Shown here one piece after another: positions 11,282 to 23,687 of a stretch of DNA of 64,000 bases. The notes under the pieces were generated by a model. It was not told the origin of the DNA and did not search any database. It saw nothing but the letters and a program-made list of their open reading frames with translations. Source of the DNA: Parasponia andersonii (lineage: Eukaryota > Streptophyta > Magnoliopsida > Rosales > Cannabaceae). Both the position numbers and the translations under genes were made by a program. The stretch is from the NCBI GenBank assembly GCA_002914805.1, contig JXTB01000538.1, positions 23,265 through 87,264 of the forward strand, written 5' to 3'. Positions within the stretch are counted from its first letter, which is position 1; each line of letters opens with the position of its first letter.

Positions 11282-14030
11282 TCAAACCTTGAACAAATTC
11301 TTATGAACTTTCAGTACTAATCGACAGGTTAGTGAAATTCTGTTGGCAGTTCTATGGATATTCTTGAGTTCTTGTGATGGTGCAAATTCTAGTTCTAGCT
11401 GATTTTGAGCTTCAACTTCATTTACAACCTGAATAAGAAAATGCGTGAATGTAAGACACAAGAGAACCAACTGATTACGAAACCAATTCAAAAGCTATAT
11501 GCAATAAGATCTCCATTTAGCTGAAGCCAAATTTATCCATCTAATACACTATTTTTCTTACCCCATCAAAACATTGTATTTCCGTGTCCTTTATACCGTG
11601 CAAGTAGTCTAACAATAGCAACAGGATGTGGTCAAAATATGAATTAAACTAGGATCAATAATGAAAATATAATGAAGCAGTTACCTCAAGAAACACATGC
11701 AAGTTACCTGAATATGCTGCATCTTTGAATATCAGCAAACTGCGAGGCATCAGTAGGACACAAAAAGGACAGTGATCGCTCAAACATTTATCTTTCCCAG
11801 TCTCAAAAGCTCCTTCTTCTTCAAAGCTCTTTTCGGTGAATCTTGTATGGGGAATGAAGTCCATAACAACAGGTAAGCCAAGAGATAGAATTGCCACTAC
11901 TGGGAAATAAGCAGGCCCATCCTGGTGTGGCTACATGACAGGCAGCAATTAAAGTTAAACATGTCACCCCAACCATTTTCCTCCAACTAATGAACGAAAG
12001 TAAAGCAAGATCAAGTACATAGTGCAAGTTTTAGATCACAACAGTATGAAAACAATGAGTTATTTGAAACAAAATTACTCTCAAACTTCGCAAGTTTTAA
12101 TATTGCCATCTAAGAAATTGCATGGCACCGACATCTGTAACTTATGATTTCTGAATGACATACTTAAAAGAAAATTTTTATTTTCCAATTTTCTGAATTT
12201 TTAACTGAAAAACAAATGTATAATGATGTTAGAGAAGGGCCTTACTAGAGCTAGCTTGACTCATTTTGTTCTCATATAGATGAATAAATATACTGTATTT
12301 ATATATATCTACAGTAATTTGACTAGTTTACTTGTACATCTTCATTATCGTCCCAATCAACTATGGTTATGATCTAACTTCATTTGCAGAGAAATAAGGA
12401 GGAAATATCATCAAGTTTCTCCATCTCCATTTTCTTCACGTTAGATGCCCTTTTATTACTGTCTTTAATAATGTGTTTCAAGATTGAAGCAAATAAAATT
12501 CAACCCTGGCAACCAAATTATATTTTGCTTCACTTTTGGCGGCTTAGAGTGTATCTTAATTACATGTGAGATGTCCTTGACTACTCGTCATTCTGACCTG
12601 AATCTGTAAATGTTTCCAGTATCTATTCACCATTAGGCCGAAAATTATTTTATGCAACATTAACAAGTTTAAGGTGCACCATAATTCTCTAAAAAGGGGC
12701 AGCTCTGCATCGTGCCACTAAAACTCTGGCCAAGGCCAGGCCAGGCCAGAAAAATTTACTTAGCAGTTAGGGAAACACATACTAGATTGAAATAGCTATA
12801 ACAAAAATAAAAAATGAAACACCTCAAACTCAAAAGTACACTAAAATAACAATTAGGACAAGGAACTTTGAAGCAATGATCATAACTAAAGGTTTGGTAC
12901 TAACCATGATCCCTTGGTTAAGAATCCTAAAATAACAACTAGGACAAGAAACTGCGAAGCAATGACCATAACAAAATGTTTACGACTAACCATGATCCCT
13001 TGGTTAGGAAGGTATTCGTTGATAAGAACATGATTGATTGGTGCAGGAAATAGTCCCGATTCTTCAAATATTTTCTGTGTAACTTTCGTTAGCCAAGGTG
13101 GCACTGTGAAAGAGTGAGTTTTTGTATCAGAAAATTATAAAGTACACATAAGTTCGCATCAAATATATCTAAATCACTTAAAATAACACAAAATGCATTT
13201 ATGAGGTCCAATACAACAACCAAAATATGCACTATTTAGCTCCATTACAAATTAACGCATATGAAAGAGTTGCGATAAAATGGTAACAGTAGAAAAATTG
13301 TGTATTCACAAAACACTTTCAAAATCCTGCCTAGATCTAAGCAACTGTGCATCTCCAGTTAGAAGAAGTGCAAAAGTTTCTTCATAAAAGTTGTGTTTAA
13401 GGAGACAGTGGCAATATCCAATGTGCTAGTTTCTTGATAAAAGGTTCTTCAAAGAGATGCTTTCCCCTAAAGAGTGACTTCCCAAAGAGTTGAGCATGAG
13501 ATATATAATATATCTATACACACACACAATATCCTCCCATTACTGCCTCAATTTCGACTAGTCTCTTTGTAGCAAATAAATAACTCCCACTTAGGCACTT
13601 ACATTCTTGTGGCAGAAGACCCTTTTCATGCACAACTCCACCTGCTAGGAAGAGGGCAGAAACCATTAAAAAGAATTAAAATCAATATAAGCAGAAGCTA
13701 GAGTCGTAATTGTAAGTAAAGATTTCATCAATATGAAACTCTTAAAAAGGTGAACAAACCCCAATTCTGTAGTCTTCTGTTCTTCAAAGATTTCCACTTT
13801 GACAGAGGAGCTCCGTTGATCTAAAAAGCAGGAGGAGGCAGCAGCGAGTGGGGATTGATAAGAAACACAAATGCAAATGGAGGGAAAGTCAAAAACTATG
13901 AAAGGGAAAAGGCACATACATGATTCATAAGGATGGTTTGTTCGTTTTGTGCAATAAACTCAGGTATGTACATTAGAGTTGGCAGAGATCCAACTTTGTA
14001 CTCATCAAAATTCTCGTGTTTTTCTTCCAT
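11282..14030 (-). CDS. ALKBH6: ALKBH6, AlkB-like 2-oxoglutarate/Fe(II) dioxygenase
   Basis: AlkB-family oxygenase, in this family linked to removal of alkyl marks from nucleic acids. Seven exons on the minus strand: 14030-13920, 13820-13760, 13641-13603, 13103-12991, 11930-11708, 11608-11562 and 11428-11282, totalling 741 nt or 246 residues, the usual length for plant ALKBH6. Start context is MEEKHENFDEYKVGSLPTLM. The catalytic set is complete: iron ligands H110 and D112 in PHQDG and H186 in YLHGI, and the 2OG-binding RX5R pair R228/R234 in RISLTCR. LLMPRSLLIFKD is the typical strand before the second His. Intron 4 (11931-12990) carries an 86-bp direct duplication that copies the end of exon 4. 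An acidic insert near residues 137-155 is less conserved. All borders are GT..AG and in frame. Confidence 0.95.
12841..13012 (-). repeat. Tandem duplication, 2 x 86 bp, spanning an ALKBH6 splice donor
   Basis: Bases 12841-12926 and 12927-13012 are two direct copies of one 86-bp segment, with several mismatches. The right copy contains the last codons of exon 4 and its donor (minus strand ...CAAGGGATCATG|GTTAGT). The left copy repeats the same AACCAAGGGATCATGGTTAG stretch inside the intron, so the donor exists twice. Confidence 0.92.
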
Positions 14031-15686
14031 GCCTCTGACCAACCCAAGCCAAACCAAAACATTCATAATAAAGTCAGTGACATATATATAATAGAATGAA
14101 TATAGATATAGATCTTCTTTTTAATCAAACAAAAAAAGAAAAAAGAAAATATTAAAACAGCGGAATAGTCAAAGCATTGGTGGAATTAAGATTAAACATG
14201 GGTGATACTTATTCCCATAAGAATTGAATGACTAAAATTGAAATCGCAGAAGCAAAGGGATTGATTGAATTCAAACCTGATTAAGCTTCAAAAACGATAA
14301 CAATATTTGTTTAGGGGAGAAGAGAAGAGAAGAGAGAACTGTCTACTGCCTAGAATCCAAGTGAAGTGACCAAAAGTGTGTACAAGTACAACTACCGTGT
14401 ATGTCTGTATCAACCGTTTAAGCTCCACTATTGTATTTGCCCACCACGCATTCTCTACCGTACTTTACTGAGTACCTCCAAAACTTGCGACAAGCTTTTA
14501 AATCTATTAAGTATCTACCAAACACTTTTCTACCCTTTAGAAACTTTAAAGTGGCGTCTCTCTTCATACACGGTCTTCTTTTGAAAATATTCTGAAAAAT
14601 ACGGTGAGTCAGATTCCCGTACCATTGTTTAAGAAAATATCATTTTTAAAATACGTTTTAGAAAAGTGTAATTTTTAAAATAATGATTAATTACCGGTGT
14701 ATAAACTCGTTATCTATTATAAGTTATAACTCTTTTTTTTTTTTCCTTTTTTTTTTTTGTTCCTTTTATCATTTTTACTTTACTTTAAAGTGTACTTTGG
14801 TTAGGTAGAATAAAATTGAATATAATGATAATCGTAATAGAATAAAATTAAATGTAACGGTAATCGTAATCGTAAGGGGAATAAGAATGAAAAGGAAAAA
14901 AAAATGATTATTTTATTTGGTTGAAACTTTAGAATCAACTATGAAATATAATTAATTTAATTATACTTTGATTAATATATCCCTGATTTTGAATTAATTT
15001 TCTTTTTAAAAAATTAAATGCTATCACTATTGGAAAAAAAAAGGAAATAATTATACTTATGATAATAATTAAATAGATTCAATTAACAAATATAAAAATA
15101 GATTAAATTTCTTGTGGTAGTAAAATTAATATTTTAATAATTACTCATTATTATTTAACATACAAAATGTATATTAGAAAACAAAAATATAATAATTGAA
15201 TGATACGAGAAAAAAGATGATTTGTAGGTGGTTTAGCATAGATATGAAGAAGATGATGATAATGAAGGGGCAAAACATGTTAAATAAGGAGCTAAAAGAG
15301 AAAAAATGACTAATAAAATGACTAACTTAAGAATGGAATGACCTTTACATCATTTTTTAAGTGTAATTCAAATTTTTTTTTATTTAATGTAATAGTCATT
15401 ACATTATAAAGACCGTTTATAAGTAAAAAGTGAAACCAAACAATGTAAAGCTATTACATTCCATTACTATTAATCAAACACTACCTAAGATTTTTCTTCT
15501 CTCATTTTAAAAAAAATTAGTAACTTTTGTTACTATTGTCAATTCTCAAAAATTGATTGCTAATTACTATTTTAATCATTTTTAAAAAATGATGTTTTTT
15601 TGAAAAATATGGTACGAAAATTAGAAAAAAACTGACCCATCTTATTTTTGTAAGTAAAAGTCTTATAAACCCTTAATAGAGTTAGG

Positions 15687-16086
15687 AAAAAGTTCATAAA
15701 TATCTATTTTTAAAACCATATTTTCATAAATATATGTTTTTACTTTTATTTCATAAATATCCGTTTTTATATCTTTTTTTAGAAAAATATAGACCACTAT
15801 TATTTTATACATAAAGTGTACACTACGATATACATTTCATGCATTAGATGTACACCGTAGTCTACATTTTATGAATGAAAATCATACTAAAAATTGATAC
15901 ACATTTTAAAATGTATATCGTTTATATTTTATACATGAAATGTGTACTTCATAGATAAAATTTACATTATAAATGTGGACCACTCATATTTTGCACATTA
16001 AATGTGGACCATAAAAATGAGCATTTTTGCAAGAAAAATTAAAAACGGGTATTTATGAAATAAGTTTTAAAAAACTGGTACTAGGC
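15687..16086 (+). mobile_element. MITE-like element, copy A
   Basis: An AT-rich element of about 400 bp begins AAAAAGTTCATAAATATC and ends AAAACGGGTATTTATGAAAT plus a short tail. The ends are imperfect inverted copies of each other (TCATAAATATC.. against ..GGGTATTTATGA). A related element lies at 44692-44982 in the same orientation. Internal words such as TTTATACATGAAATGTGTAC recur in diverged form. It is non-coding; exact termini and target-site duplications were not fixed. Confidence 0.6.
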
Positions 16087-16302
16087 CTAAATTTCTCTTA
16101 GAATTATTATGAATATGGGCTCAAAACTATGGGCTAATGAACTTTTTAAAACTGGGCTTATAAATAAACGTAACCATGGAGAAAATTAGGCCATGTATGA
16201 CTTTTTTAGTTAGAGATTAAGTCCGCAATTAATACTTTTTTTTTTCAAATATTTAACTAAATATTCCATTATTACTAGATTCTACCACTATTAGGAAGAA
16301 AT

Positions 16303-16604
16303 TAATCAAAAATTCATCAAGAATGTATCAATAATCTATCAAAAATTCTTCTAGAATACCACCGACGTCAAAAATTTGTTAAAAATCTGTCAATAATCTA
16401 TCAAGATCGTCAAGAATCCATCAAAAACTCATCAAGATCACAACCGATATCAAGAATCCATTAAGAATTTGTTAAGAATGTCAAAAATCTATTGAAAATT
16501 TATCAGGAATCTGTCAAAAATTTATTAAGAATCTGTCAAGATTATCGTCGACGTCAAGAATCGTTTAAGAATCCGTTAAAATCGTCAAAAATTTGTCAAG
16601 AATT
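16303..16604 (+). repeat. Degenerate short-period repeat (TCAAGAATC-like)
   Basis: For about 300 bp the sequence cycles through variants of a 9-13-base word such as ATCAAGAATC, GTCAAAAATT and ATCTGTCAATA, interrupted by CGACGTC-type words (16370, 16548). No frame is open along the whole length. It looks like an old minisatellite that has drifted. Confidence 0.65.
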
Positions 16605-16834
16605 CATTTTAAAAAAGTGGTATAGTGATATTTAATTAATGAGGACAAAAAGTGGCGTACAACTAATTATTTTTTTAAAAAAATTAGATAGGCTCAGATT
16701 TTTTTAGATTTGGTACTGTATTTTTTAGAAAAATATTATTTTTTTAAAATTGGTTATAAATGATGTTATACAATTGGTATAAGTATTTGGTGCAAGACTC
16801 GGGGTGCTTATCTTTATCCTATAATTGTAATTAT

Positions 16835-17835
16835 TTAGTGGAATGAAAGTTGGTTCAAAATATATAAAAAGTCATCACCACATTAAATCAGAAGTAAGGT
16901 TAAAAAAAAAAAAAAAAAAAAAGAGAGAAAAAGAAGGAAAGAAATAAATGGCATATTAATTTTAAAAAGGGCTTATAACAATTAACACAATACACATACA
17001 TACTTACATGATGTGAGACATATATAGTGATAAACAAACATATGTAGTGCAGTAGTGCAAGTAGTGGTCAGCCCAGTCGTCTCGAGTGACATTGTTCAAT
17101 AATATATATTAGTTAATTTCCTTCCAAAGAAAGCACACAAGTACTTCCTTATATTCCCGTCGAAATCGAATAATGAAATAATTTCCATCTAATTGGAAAA
17201 TCCAAATTAAAATAAAATAAAATGAAATGAAATGGTTGATCATCTCTCCAGGCTCCGGCCTCGACAGACGTGTGTAGTGGAACGGCATATGCGCATGCAA
17301 AAATTATAAAAGAATTTACACACTGTAAAAAGGAGGTATGCATGGAAGGTGAATAGTTAAGCTTTTTTTTTTTTTTTTTTTTGAAAAATAAAAACAAAAA
17401 TAAGTAGTGGAATGAAATTTGATTCGAGACATAGAAATGGATAAACGCATTAATTAAAATTAAAAGTACCAAATCAGCAAGACACATTAAAATGAAAAAA
17501 AAAAAAAACAGAAAGAAAAAGAGAAAAATAAGAAGGAAAGTTATAAATGGCAAATTAATATGAAAAAGGGCTGATACACAATACACATACATGTATTACA
17601 TGATGAGATATATAGTGATAAAAGCAGTGCAAGTGGCTAGTCTTGAGTGACATTGTCGACTAATATAATATTAATTAATTTCCTTGCAAAGAAAGTATAC
17701 AAGTACTTTCTTATAATTACGAATGAAATCGAATAATGGAATTTCCTTCTAATCATAAAATGGAAAACAAAATAAAATAATAATCTCTGGGCTCAGGCCT
17801 CGTCCGACGTACGTGTGTAGTGGAAGATGAAATAA
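16835..17835. repeat. Direct duplication (~430 bp x 2) beyond the SKS1 3' end
   Basis: Segment 17404-17835, directly downstream of the SKS1 stop codon, and segment 16835-17300 share the same order of words: AGTGGAATGAAA, a poly-A run, AGAAGGAAAG, GGCA(T/A)ATTAAT, ACACAATACACATACAT, ATATATAGTGATAAA, GAGTGACATTGT, TTAATTTCCTTCCAAAGAAA and finally a GGCCTCG..ACGTGTGTAGTGGAA block. They differ by many substitutions and small indels. The proximal copy probably contains SKS1 3'UTR sequence. Confidence 0.85.
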
Positions 17836-17873
17836 ATAAATGAATTTAATTTAAAAAAAAAAAAAAAGAATAT

Positions 17874-19756
17874 TTAGAGACTGTAGGGAGGAGGCCATGG
17901 GAGGTCCTTGACGATGCCACAGAGCAAGGCGTTGTCGGGTATGTTGTACTCATCCCTCAGAGACCTCGCTGGAGACAGAACGCTCACGTACAGCTGCTGC
18001 CCCAGATAACGCCTCTCCGTCAGCTCCGACCTCAGATTCCACATTCCCGCGTTGTCGAACGTCAACATTATCGCCGCCCACGACTTCGGGTACACCTGGA
18101 TTGTGTGTCGGCTCACCGCGTCAAGCAGATTGTACCCCTTTCTCTTCTCCGGGCTCCACCTCCCTGGCTCGATGCTGCCATTATTATTATTATTTTAAAA
18201 CCAATCTATTTTCATAATCTAATCAAACAGAGTATGCAAATAACAGTATTATTATTCTTATTATTACTACTACTACTTACGCCACGGCAAAGAATGAGTA
18301 GCCATCCAAATGCCAAGACTGGAGACTCTTCTCACGATTCTCCAAGATTATCTCCACAAAGTTACGGAACGTCTGGTTGACCACGTTCGTCGCCACCGTG
18401 ATCTTGTCCGCTGCGTTAGCCGGGGGCTCATCCGTAATAGTATCATACTTGAACACCTTGTCGGCCACCTGGTAGTACTCGGCCAGCTTCAAGGGGGTGT
18501 AAGGGTCCACGTGGGACACCCCGTTGATGGCATACCTGAGCTTCCCCTGCACCCTCCCTGCCGAGTTCACAAGCCTGATGGTGCGCGTGATGTTGATCTT
18601 CCCGTAGTGGTACGATCCCTGGGGGTTCGGCCTGGCTGCGCTTGCCGTCAGATTCCACCGGAACGATCTGAACTGGTTCAGAGACCAAGCCCACCCAACG
18701 GGAGCCTCAGGGAGATCATCAGGGGACGGCGGAGCCGGCTTCTTGGCGTTGGTGTAGCGGATGATTCCCTTTCCGGTCAGCACCGACTTGGTGAAGCGGG
18801 TTGAAGCCACAATGAAATAGTCCTTGGGTTCCTTGTCGGCGGTGACGAGAACGGAGAAGCACTGGCCGACGTGGACGTCAAGGGAGTCGTAAGTGTTCTG
18901 AACGGTGTGGGAGCCTTCCATCTCAACCAGCTTCATGGGGTGTCCTTGGATCCTGAAATTGAGGGAGTTCTTAAGCCCCACGTTGCAGATCCTATACTTG
19001 TACGTCTTCCCGGGCTTCATGGTGAAGAGGGGCTCGTCGGAGTCATCGCCCTTAGCGGTCTTACCGTTGATTAGAACACCGTCGGGGCGGCCAAGGGAGC
19101 GGCCAATGTCCAAGAATTTTCTAAGACTGGAGTGGCTTTTGGTGTACCAATCGCCGATAAGGACGGTGTAGTCGTCTTCCGGATCGGCATAGGGGACGGG
19201 GATGAGGAGGCGGCTGTTGACACGGAGGCCACCGAAGCCACCAGCGGCTCGGTGCATGGCGGTGGTGGGGTAGTAGAAGTAGCTGCCGATTTGGTCCTTC
19301 ACTTGGAACCTATAGGTGAAGTTGGTACCCGGGAGGATGGGGCAGTTGGTTCCCAAAGTTCCGTCTTGCCACGAATTCTTCCTCTGCTGGATTCCCAACC
19401 TGAAACAGTTATGAGTCAATGCATTATTCGTTTTATTATCATATACGTATGTTGATGTCTTGATGCTTGATATTGCATGTATAATGTATATGTATGTAGG
19501 TTATATGTCGTACGTACCAAGTGACGAGAAAAGGCTCGTCGAGATTGTTGAAGACGTTGAGGACAATGTTGTTGTTGGTGGTGGAGTTGATGTTGGGGCC
19601 TGGGAACTTGCCATTGATGAGAATTCCTTGCTGAGGGACTCCCAATGGGGAAATGGTTCCGTAGGTGACATTCCATGTGAAGAAGAGGTAAGGATCTTCT
19701 GCCTTGGCCAAAGTAGCACATAGGCATACGCATAACATAAATATCATTCCTCTCAT
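17874..19756 (-). CDS. SKS: SKU5-similar (SKS), pollen NTP303-like multicopper oxidase homologue, copy 1
   Basis: Secreted cupredoxin-domain protein of the SKU5-similar / L-ascorbate-oxidase-homologue family, close to pollen NTP303/Bp10 types. Three exons: 19756-19518, 19399-18281 and 18174-17874, 1659 nt or 552 residues, normal length. A signal peptide (MRGMIFMLCVCLCATLAKA) precedes EDPYLFFTWNVTYGTISPLG. Three cupredoxin domains follow, with FPGPNINSTTNNNIVLNV in the first and SLQSWHLDGYSFFAV near the last exon. Ligand motifs of active laccases (HWHG, and HCHxxxH in the third domain) are replaced (TWLGIQQRKNSWQDG; NLRSELTERRYLGQQLYVS), so oxidase activity is unlikely, as is known for SKS proteins. 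The C-terminus PWPPPYSL lacks a hydrophobic GPI tail. Both introns sit at the same codons as in the second copy at 24869-26792. Confidence 0.96.
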
Positions 19757-19990
19757 TTTTAATATGTGTGTGTAGATATATATATATGTATGTATAACTA
19801 ATTAATAGACTATACTACTAGATATATCTAATATACTAGTAATTGGGATTACGGGCACATCTATAGCCTAATTAATATAAAACTAACAAGTATAGATCAT
19901 AAAGAAGAAGAATTAACTTTTAGTGATCGATGATTTGTATTATTGTATAATGTTCAATATCCGAAATAGAATGGTGATCGGGGGTCCTTT

Positions 19991-20000
19991 CTTATACAAG
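19991..20000 (-). promoter_or_regulatory. Candidate TATA box of SKS1
   Basis: Reading the minus strand, CTTGTATAAG lies about 240 bases upstream of the start codon. A start site some 30 bases further on would leave a 5'UTR of about 200 nt. This is inferred from motif and position only. Confidence 0.4.
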
Positions 20001-21689
20001 GGAATGGGAATGTCTCAACCATTCAAACTCTAAGAAGCGAATTCTTCTCTTGGCTCTCTCTTAGGCCTTGCTTAATTTGCGGCCTTCCTTTCTTTCTTTC
20101 CTAAAACCATGTTCCTCTCTCACCTTTTTTAACACTGCATGCCCTATTGACTCTTTATGCGGTTTACAATTATACCTAATCACGTGTCCTCTGCTTAGTT
20201 AGCTTCATTATTTTATTAGATCTTGACCTGGCCCATCTTCTCATGCAACGAACAATCAAGTTTCTACTCATTATATTTCTAGAAATACTTTTTATTGCTG
20301 ATGTCTATATATACTAATAAAACGCAGCTAGCTAAGCTAGACATGTAATCTAATAATAATAATTAAAAAGAAAGATATAGCTTCCAAAATAGAATTATGG
20401 CTCGGTAGCTTATAATTGTTACAGTATAAGTGAGACTAACAATGGGAATAAAATCCCAATATTATTCCCAAAATAATTGTAAATATATAAGGCATACATG
20501 CAAACACATCAATTAATTATTGGTTAGTTTCGACTTATTTATATATTTTCCTAATCTGAAATTAATGCAAAATTCTACCTAATCCAATTTTGTAACAAAA
20601 CTTACTTTCCCCCTTTTTTAAAAAAAAAAGAAAGAAAGTACACTTAATTCCTTTTAGGCTTGAATGTAAGAAAGCGTATGCCACATGTACAAAAGTGCTC
20701 TAGTGCTATGCATATATACCCAAGTTTATAACTAACCTAAGGACATAAACATATGCATTACACTTCTTTCTTATTCTTTAAAAAACGAAAATGTATAATA
20801 AGGGAGTGGAATTTCGATCTTTAAATCTTAATACACTAAAAGAAACAAAGCAAATATGCTGTTCTAATAGGTCCATTCCAATAGTTATCTATTGATACGA
20901 CATTTAATGTCACCCATTAAAAAGGCTAAACTTTCACGCCATTATTCAAATTTGTGTTCTAATAGATTTTGTATTTTCTAAAATATTTTTTTAAACATAT
21001 ATAACTTATATTGGAATGACATTACATTTTTAATTAATATTAGAAAGTTTCTATTGGCTTGATTAATTATAAAATAATTAAATATTAATAAATTTAAATA
21101 AACAACAATATTTTGATATAATAATTATAATCGTCATTAAAATAACAAAAAAAGAAACGTAAAATTTAATAATATTCAAACTACCTAAACAGAAATCCTA
21201 AAAACATGTAAAAATTCCTTAGATCTACTCATTTGTACATAAACGCTCACTTTCCTTGTTCTCATGTGCCTTATCTCCTAATGAGTGAGGTGGAACAATA
21301 CTAGGATTAGCTTGAAGTAGGATTGTGCGGAGATCCTCTAATTACCTCTAAGTAGCCCTGGACTAAGATTGAGTATCCCTCGACTCAGTGTGTAGTCCAT
21401 CATCTTCTGCAAGCTATAACTGCTGGTAGTGGAAACATTGTAGCATAGTAGTAGAACAACTAGCAGCCTTAGAACCTTTGAGTATACCATCTCCCTTTCA
21501 TGTTCCCACGATGTACGTGTAAAATCCAGTTAAAGTAAACGGCAACAGAGACTTTTTCTAGAGCAATGACATTATTGTAATTTTAAATTTCTAGAATAAA
21601 ATAAGTAAAATATCTGAATTTAATATTCAGGTGCTACAGTGTTAGAAAATTACTTAAAAAGACAATATGATGTCAATGGCATCAGGATA

Positions 21690-22870
21690 GCGATCGGAAT
21701 GCCGCCGCATAGTTTGGAACAAGCTAAAGGTGTGAACAGGAAACCGCAACAAGGACGATTCTCGGGATGTCATACGGGCAACAACGAGCTTGCATAGATT
21801 TCAACGACAAGCGTACGAGACAGCATGCATGCGGCTACGAAGACGGGACAAAGTGGCGCGGCTATGGGTACGAGACATCGTTACATGTGGACGTGTAGTC
21901 ATACCCACGTACAGCATAAAGAATGGATCCTCGGGGATGTCACGCGGTCATGTACAGAACTAATTTTACACGTCAATGAGTTACACACGACATTGGCATA
22001 GCTACGGGCACGAGACGAAACGACCACAGGAGCGGGACGAAGTCCGCGTGGCCACGGGAGCGGGCAGCCACCGCACAGGGTGCCACCCGTGCGGCCACAG
22101 GAGCAGGCCAACACCCGTGCGGCTAGCGCACGGGGTGCCACCCGCGTGCCAGCGTGCGAGGTTGCTCCCACGCGGCCAATGCGCTGGGTTGCCACCGGTG
22201 CAACTGTCGTGCAAGTCTTCCCACCGCAGCAACACAGGTGGCGCACACAACTCTTAGCCATGCTCCGCCTCGTAGATTTTCCGAATCCGAAAAATCCGTA
22301 ACTTAATTGTCAAACAGTTTTTTTCAAAAATTATGACACAATTAAAGATCAAATGACTTTCTACGTACAGTTTTATCAAGAACATAAAATATAAATACAT
22401 AGAAAATCAAGAACATGCTAGAATCATAATCAAAAACAAATCACATGATCATAAACTCATAGTAGCATCTAATTGATTATCATTTAAACTCATTAAATCC
22501 ATCAATCATCGGCATACTTATAAATATGAACAAGACCAAATATAAACAAAGAGATCACTATGGAAATCAAAGATCATCAAATTTTAAGAGAATAAACATG
22601 AACAAGATATGCTAGATCATCAAAAACCTTTGCTTTGATACCAATTGTTGGTAATTTCGAAAACAAATTTCCGAAAAATGATTTTACCAAAAACGATTTC
22701 CGCAGTTTTGTAAACAAATCAAGAACAAAGCGGAATAAGTATTTTAAAATTTTCTTAAAACTTTACAAAACAAAAACGTAAGATCGTTGATTTAACATAA
22801 ATCAATTCATAGATCTTAGTTTAGATAAAACTTGGAGGTGCTTCACAACTTGGAGGTACTTCACAATCTC
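21690..22870 (-). mobile_element. Fragment of a non-autonomous LTR element (LTR end, primer-binding site, GC-rich interior)
   Basis: On the minus strand, ...CCAACA at about 22646-22651 is followed by ATTGGTATCAAAGC. This resembles an LTR 3' end and the initiator-Met tRNA primer-binding site (TGGTATCAGAGC) of plant copia-type elements. The putative LTR lies to the right, and includes an 18-bp direct repeat (ACTTGGAGGTGCTTCACA type, 22829-22866). Leader DNA lies to the left, ending in a GC-rich island (about 21690-22300) with repeated GCGGCCACAGGAGC words. No gag or pol motif is present and the outer borders and second LTR were not found. Confidence 0.45.
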
Positions 22871-22965
22871 GTTACAATATTAGACTCTGTGTTTTGTGGT
22901 AGCATTGAAGGTAGGTTGTGGTTATCAATTATATTTTTATCACTAAAAACAAGTTTTTTGATACT

Positions 22966-22997
<32 letters not shown>

Positions 22998-23609
22998 AGT
23001 ACTCACTAAAAAATATCTAAGTTTTGTGATAAATTAAATAAATTTCTATTTGTAGCTTCAGTATTAATTCAGGAGGTCCGTTTCATGTGACACTATTATA
23101 TGTGCACTCAATTTTATTTTGTCCCTTTCTAAAAAAAAAGATATAAAATTGTCCCATCAGCTAATTAAAATAGTTAAGATGTTTAAGAAACATATATATT
23201 AATAAATATATTAGTGGTTCATTTTTAAGATGATGCCTAGATAATCAAGGTGTGAACAAAGAGAGTACACAGAAAAATGGACAGAGGAGTCCATTAATTT
23301 AGTGCTATTTATTTGCACGCGAGCTGTAAAAATAAAATAAAAGAAGAAAAATTGATGCTTTTTGTGTACATCTTCCGTTATTAATTTTCAGTATAGGTGG
23401 ATGAATTACTGATGATCCATGATCATACGAGTAGCTTATGTTATTAATTATTTGACACTCAAAATAAGTCCAGCATAAAATACTTAACTGGCAACTACCC
23501 TTTACTAGTTCATATACAGCGACATTTTCATACTTCCCTTTTCTTAGGGAATGAAAACAATTCGAATATTGACCACGTTAATTTGCATATAAACTATTTT
23601 GTCACAGTA

Positions 23610-23612
<3 letters not shown>

Positions 23613-23685
<73 letters not shown>
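23613..23685. repeat. (AT)n microsatellite
   Basis: About 73 bases of uninterrupted alternating A and T, the longest such tract in the window. Confidence 0.98.

Positions 23686-23687
<2 letters not shown>

Larger units (their letters stand above)
14031..17873. other. Intergenic, ALKBH6-SKS1
   Basis: This 3.8-kb spacer is AT-rich with no recognisable coding sequence. The first few hundred bases must hold the ALKBH6 promoter and 5'UTR. The rest contains a MITE-like element (15687-16086), a degenerate short-repeat field (16303-16604) and a large direct duplication downstream of the SKS gene (16835-17835), each listed separately. Confidence 0.7.

Noticed and set aside
17149-17592. 147-codon hydrophobic minus frame
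   Set aside because: It runs across a poly-A tract and the duplicated SKS1 flank. Phe/Leu richness comes from A-rich DNA read in antisense.
18310-19455. Several plus-strand frames of 67-164 codons
   Set aside because: Antisense shadows of the GC-richer SKS1 exon 2.
21899-22301. Overlapping frames on both strands in a GC-rich island
   Set aside because: Long frames on opposite strands over the same GC-rich repetitive DNA are expected by composition. No domain is seen.
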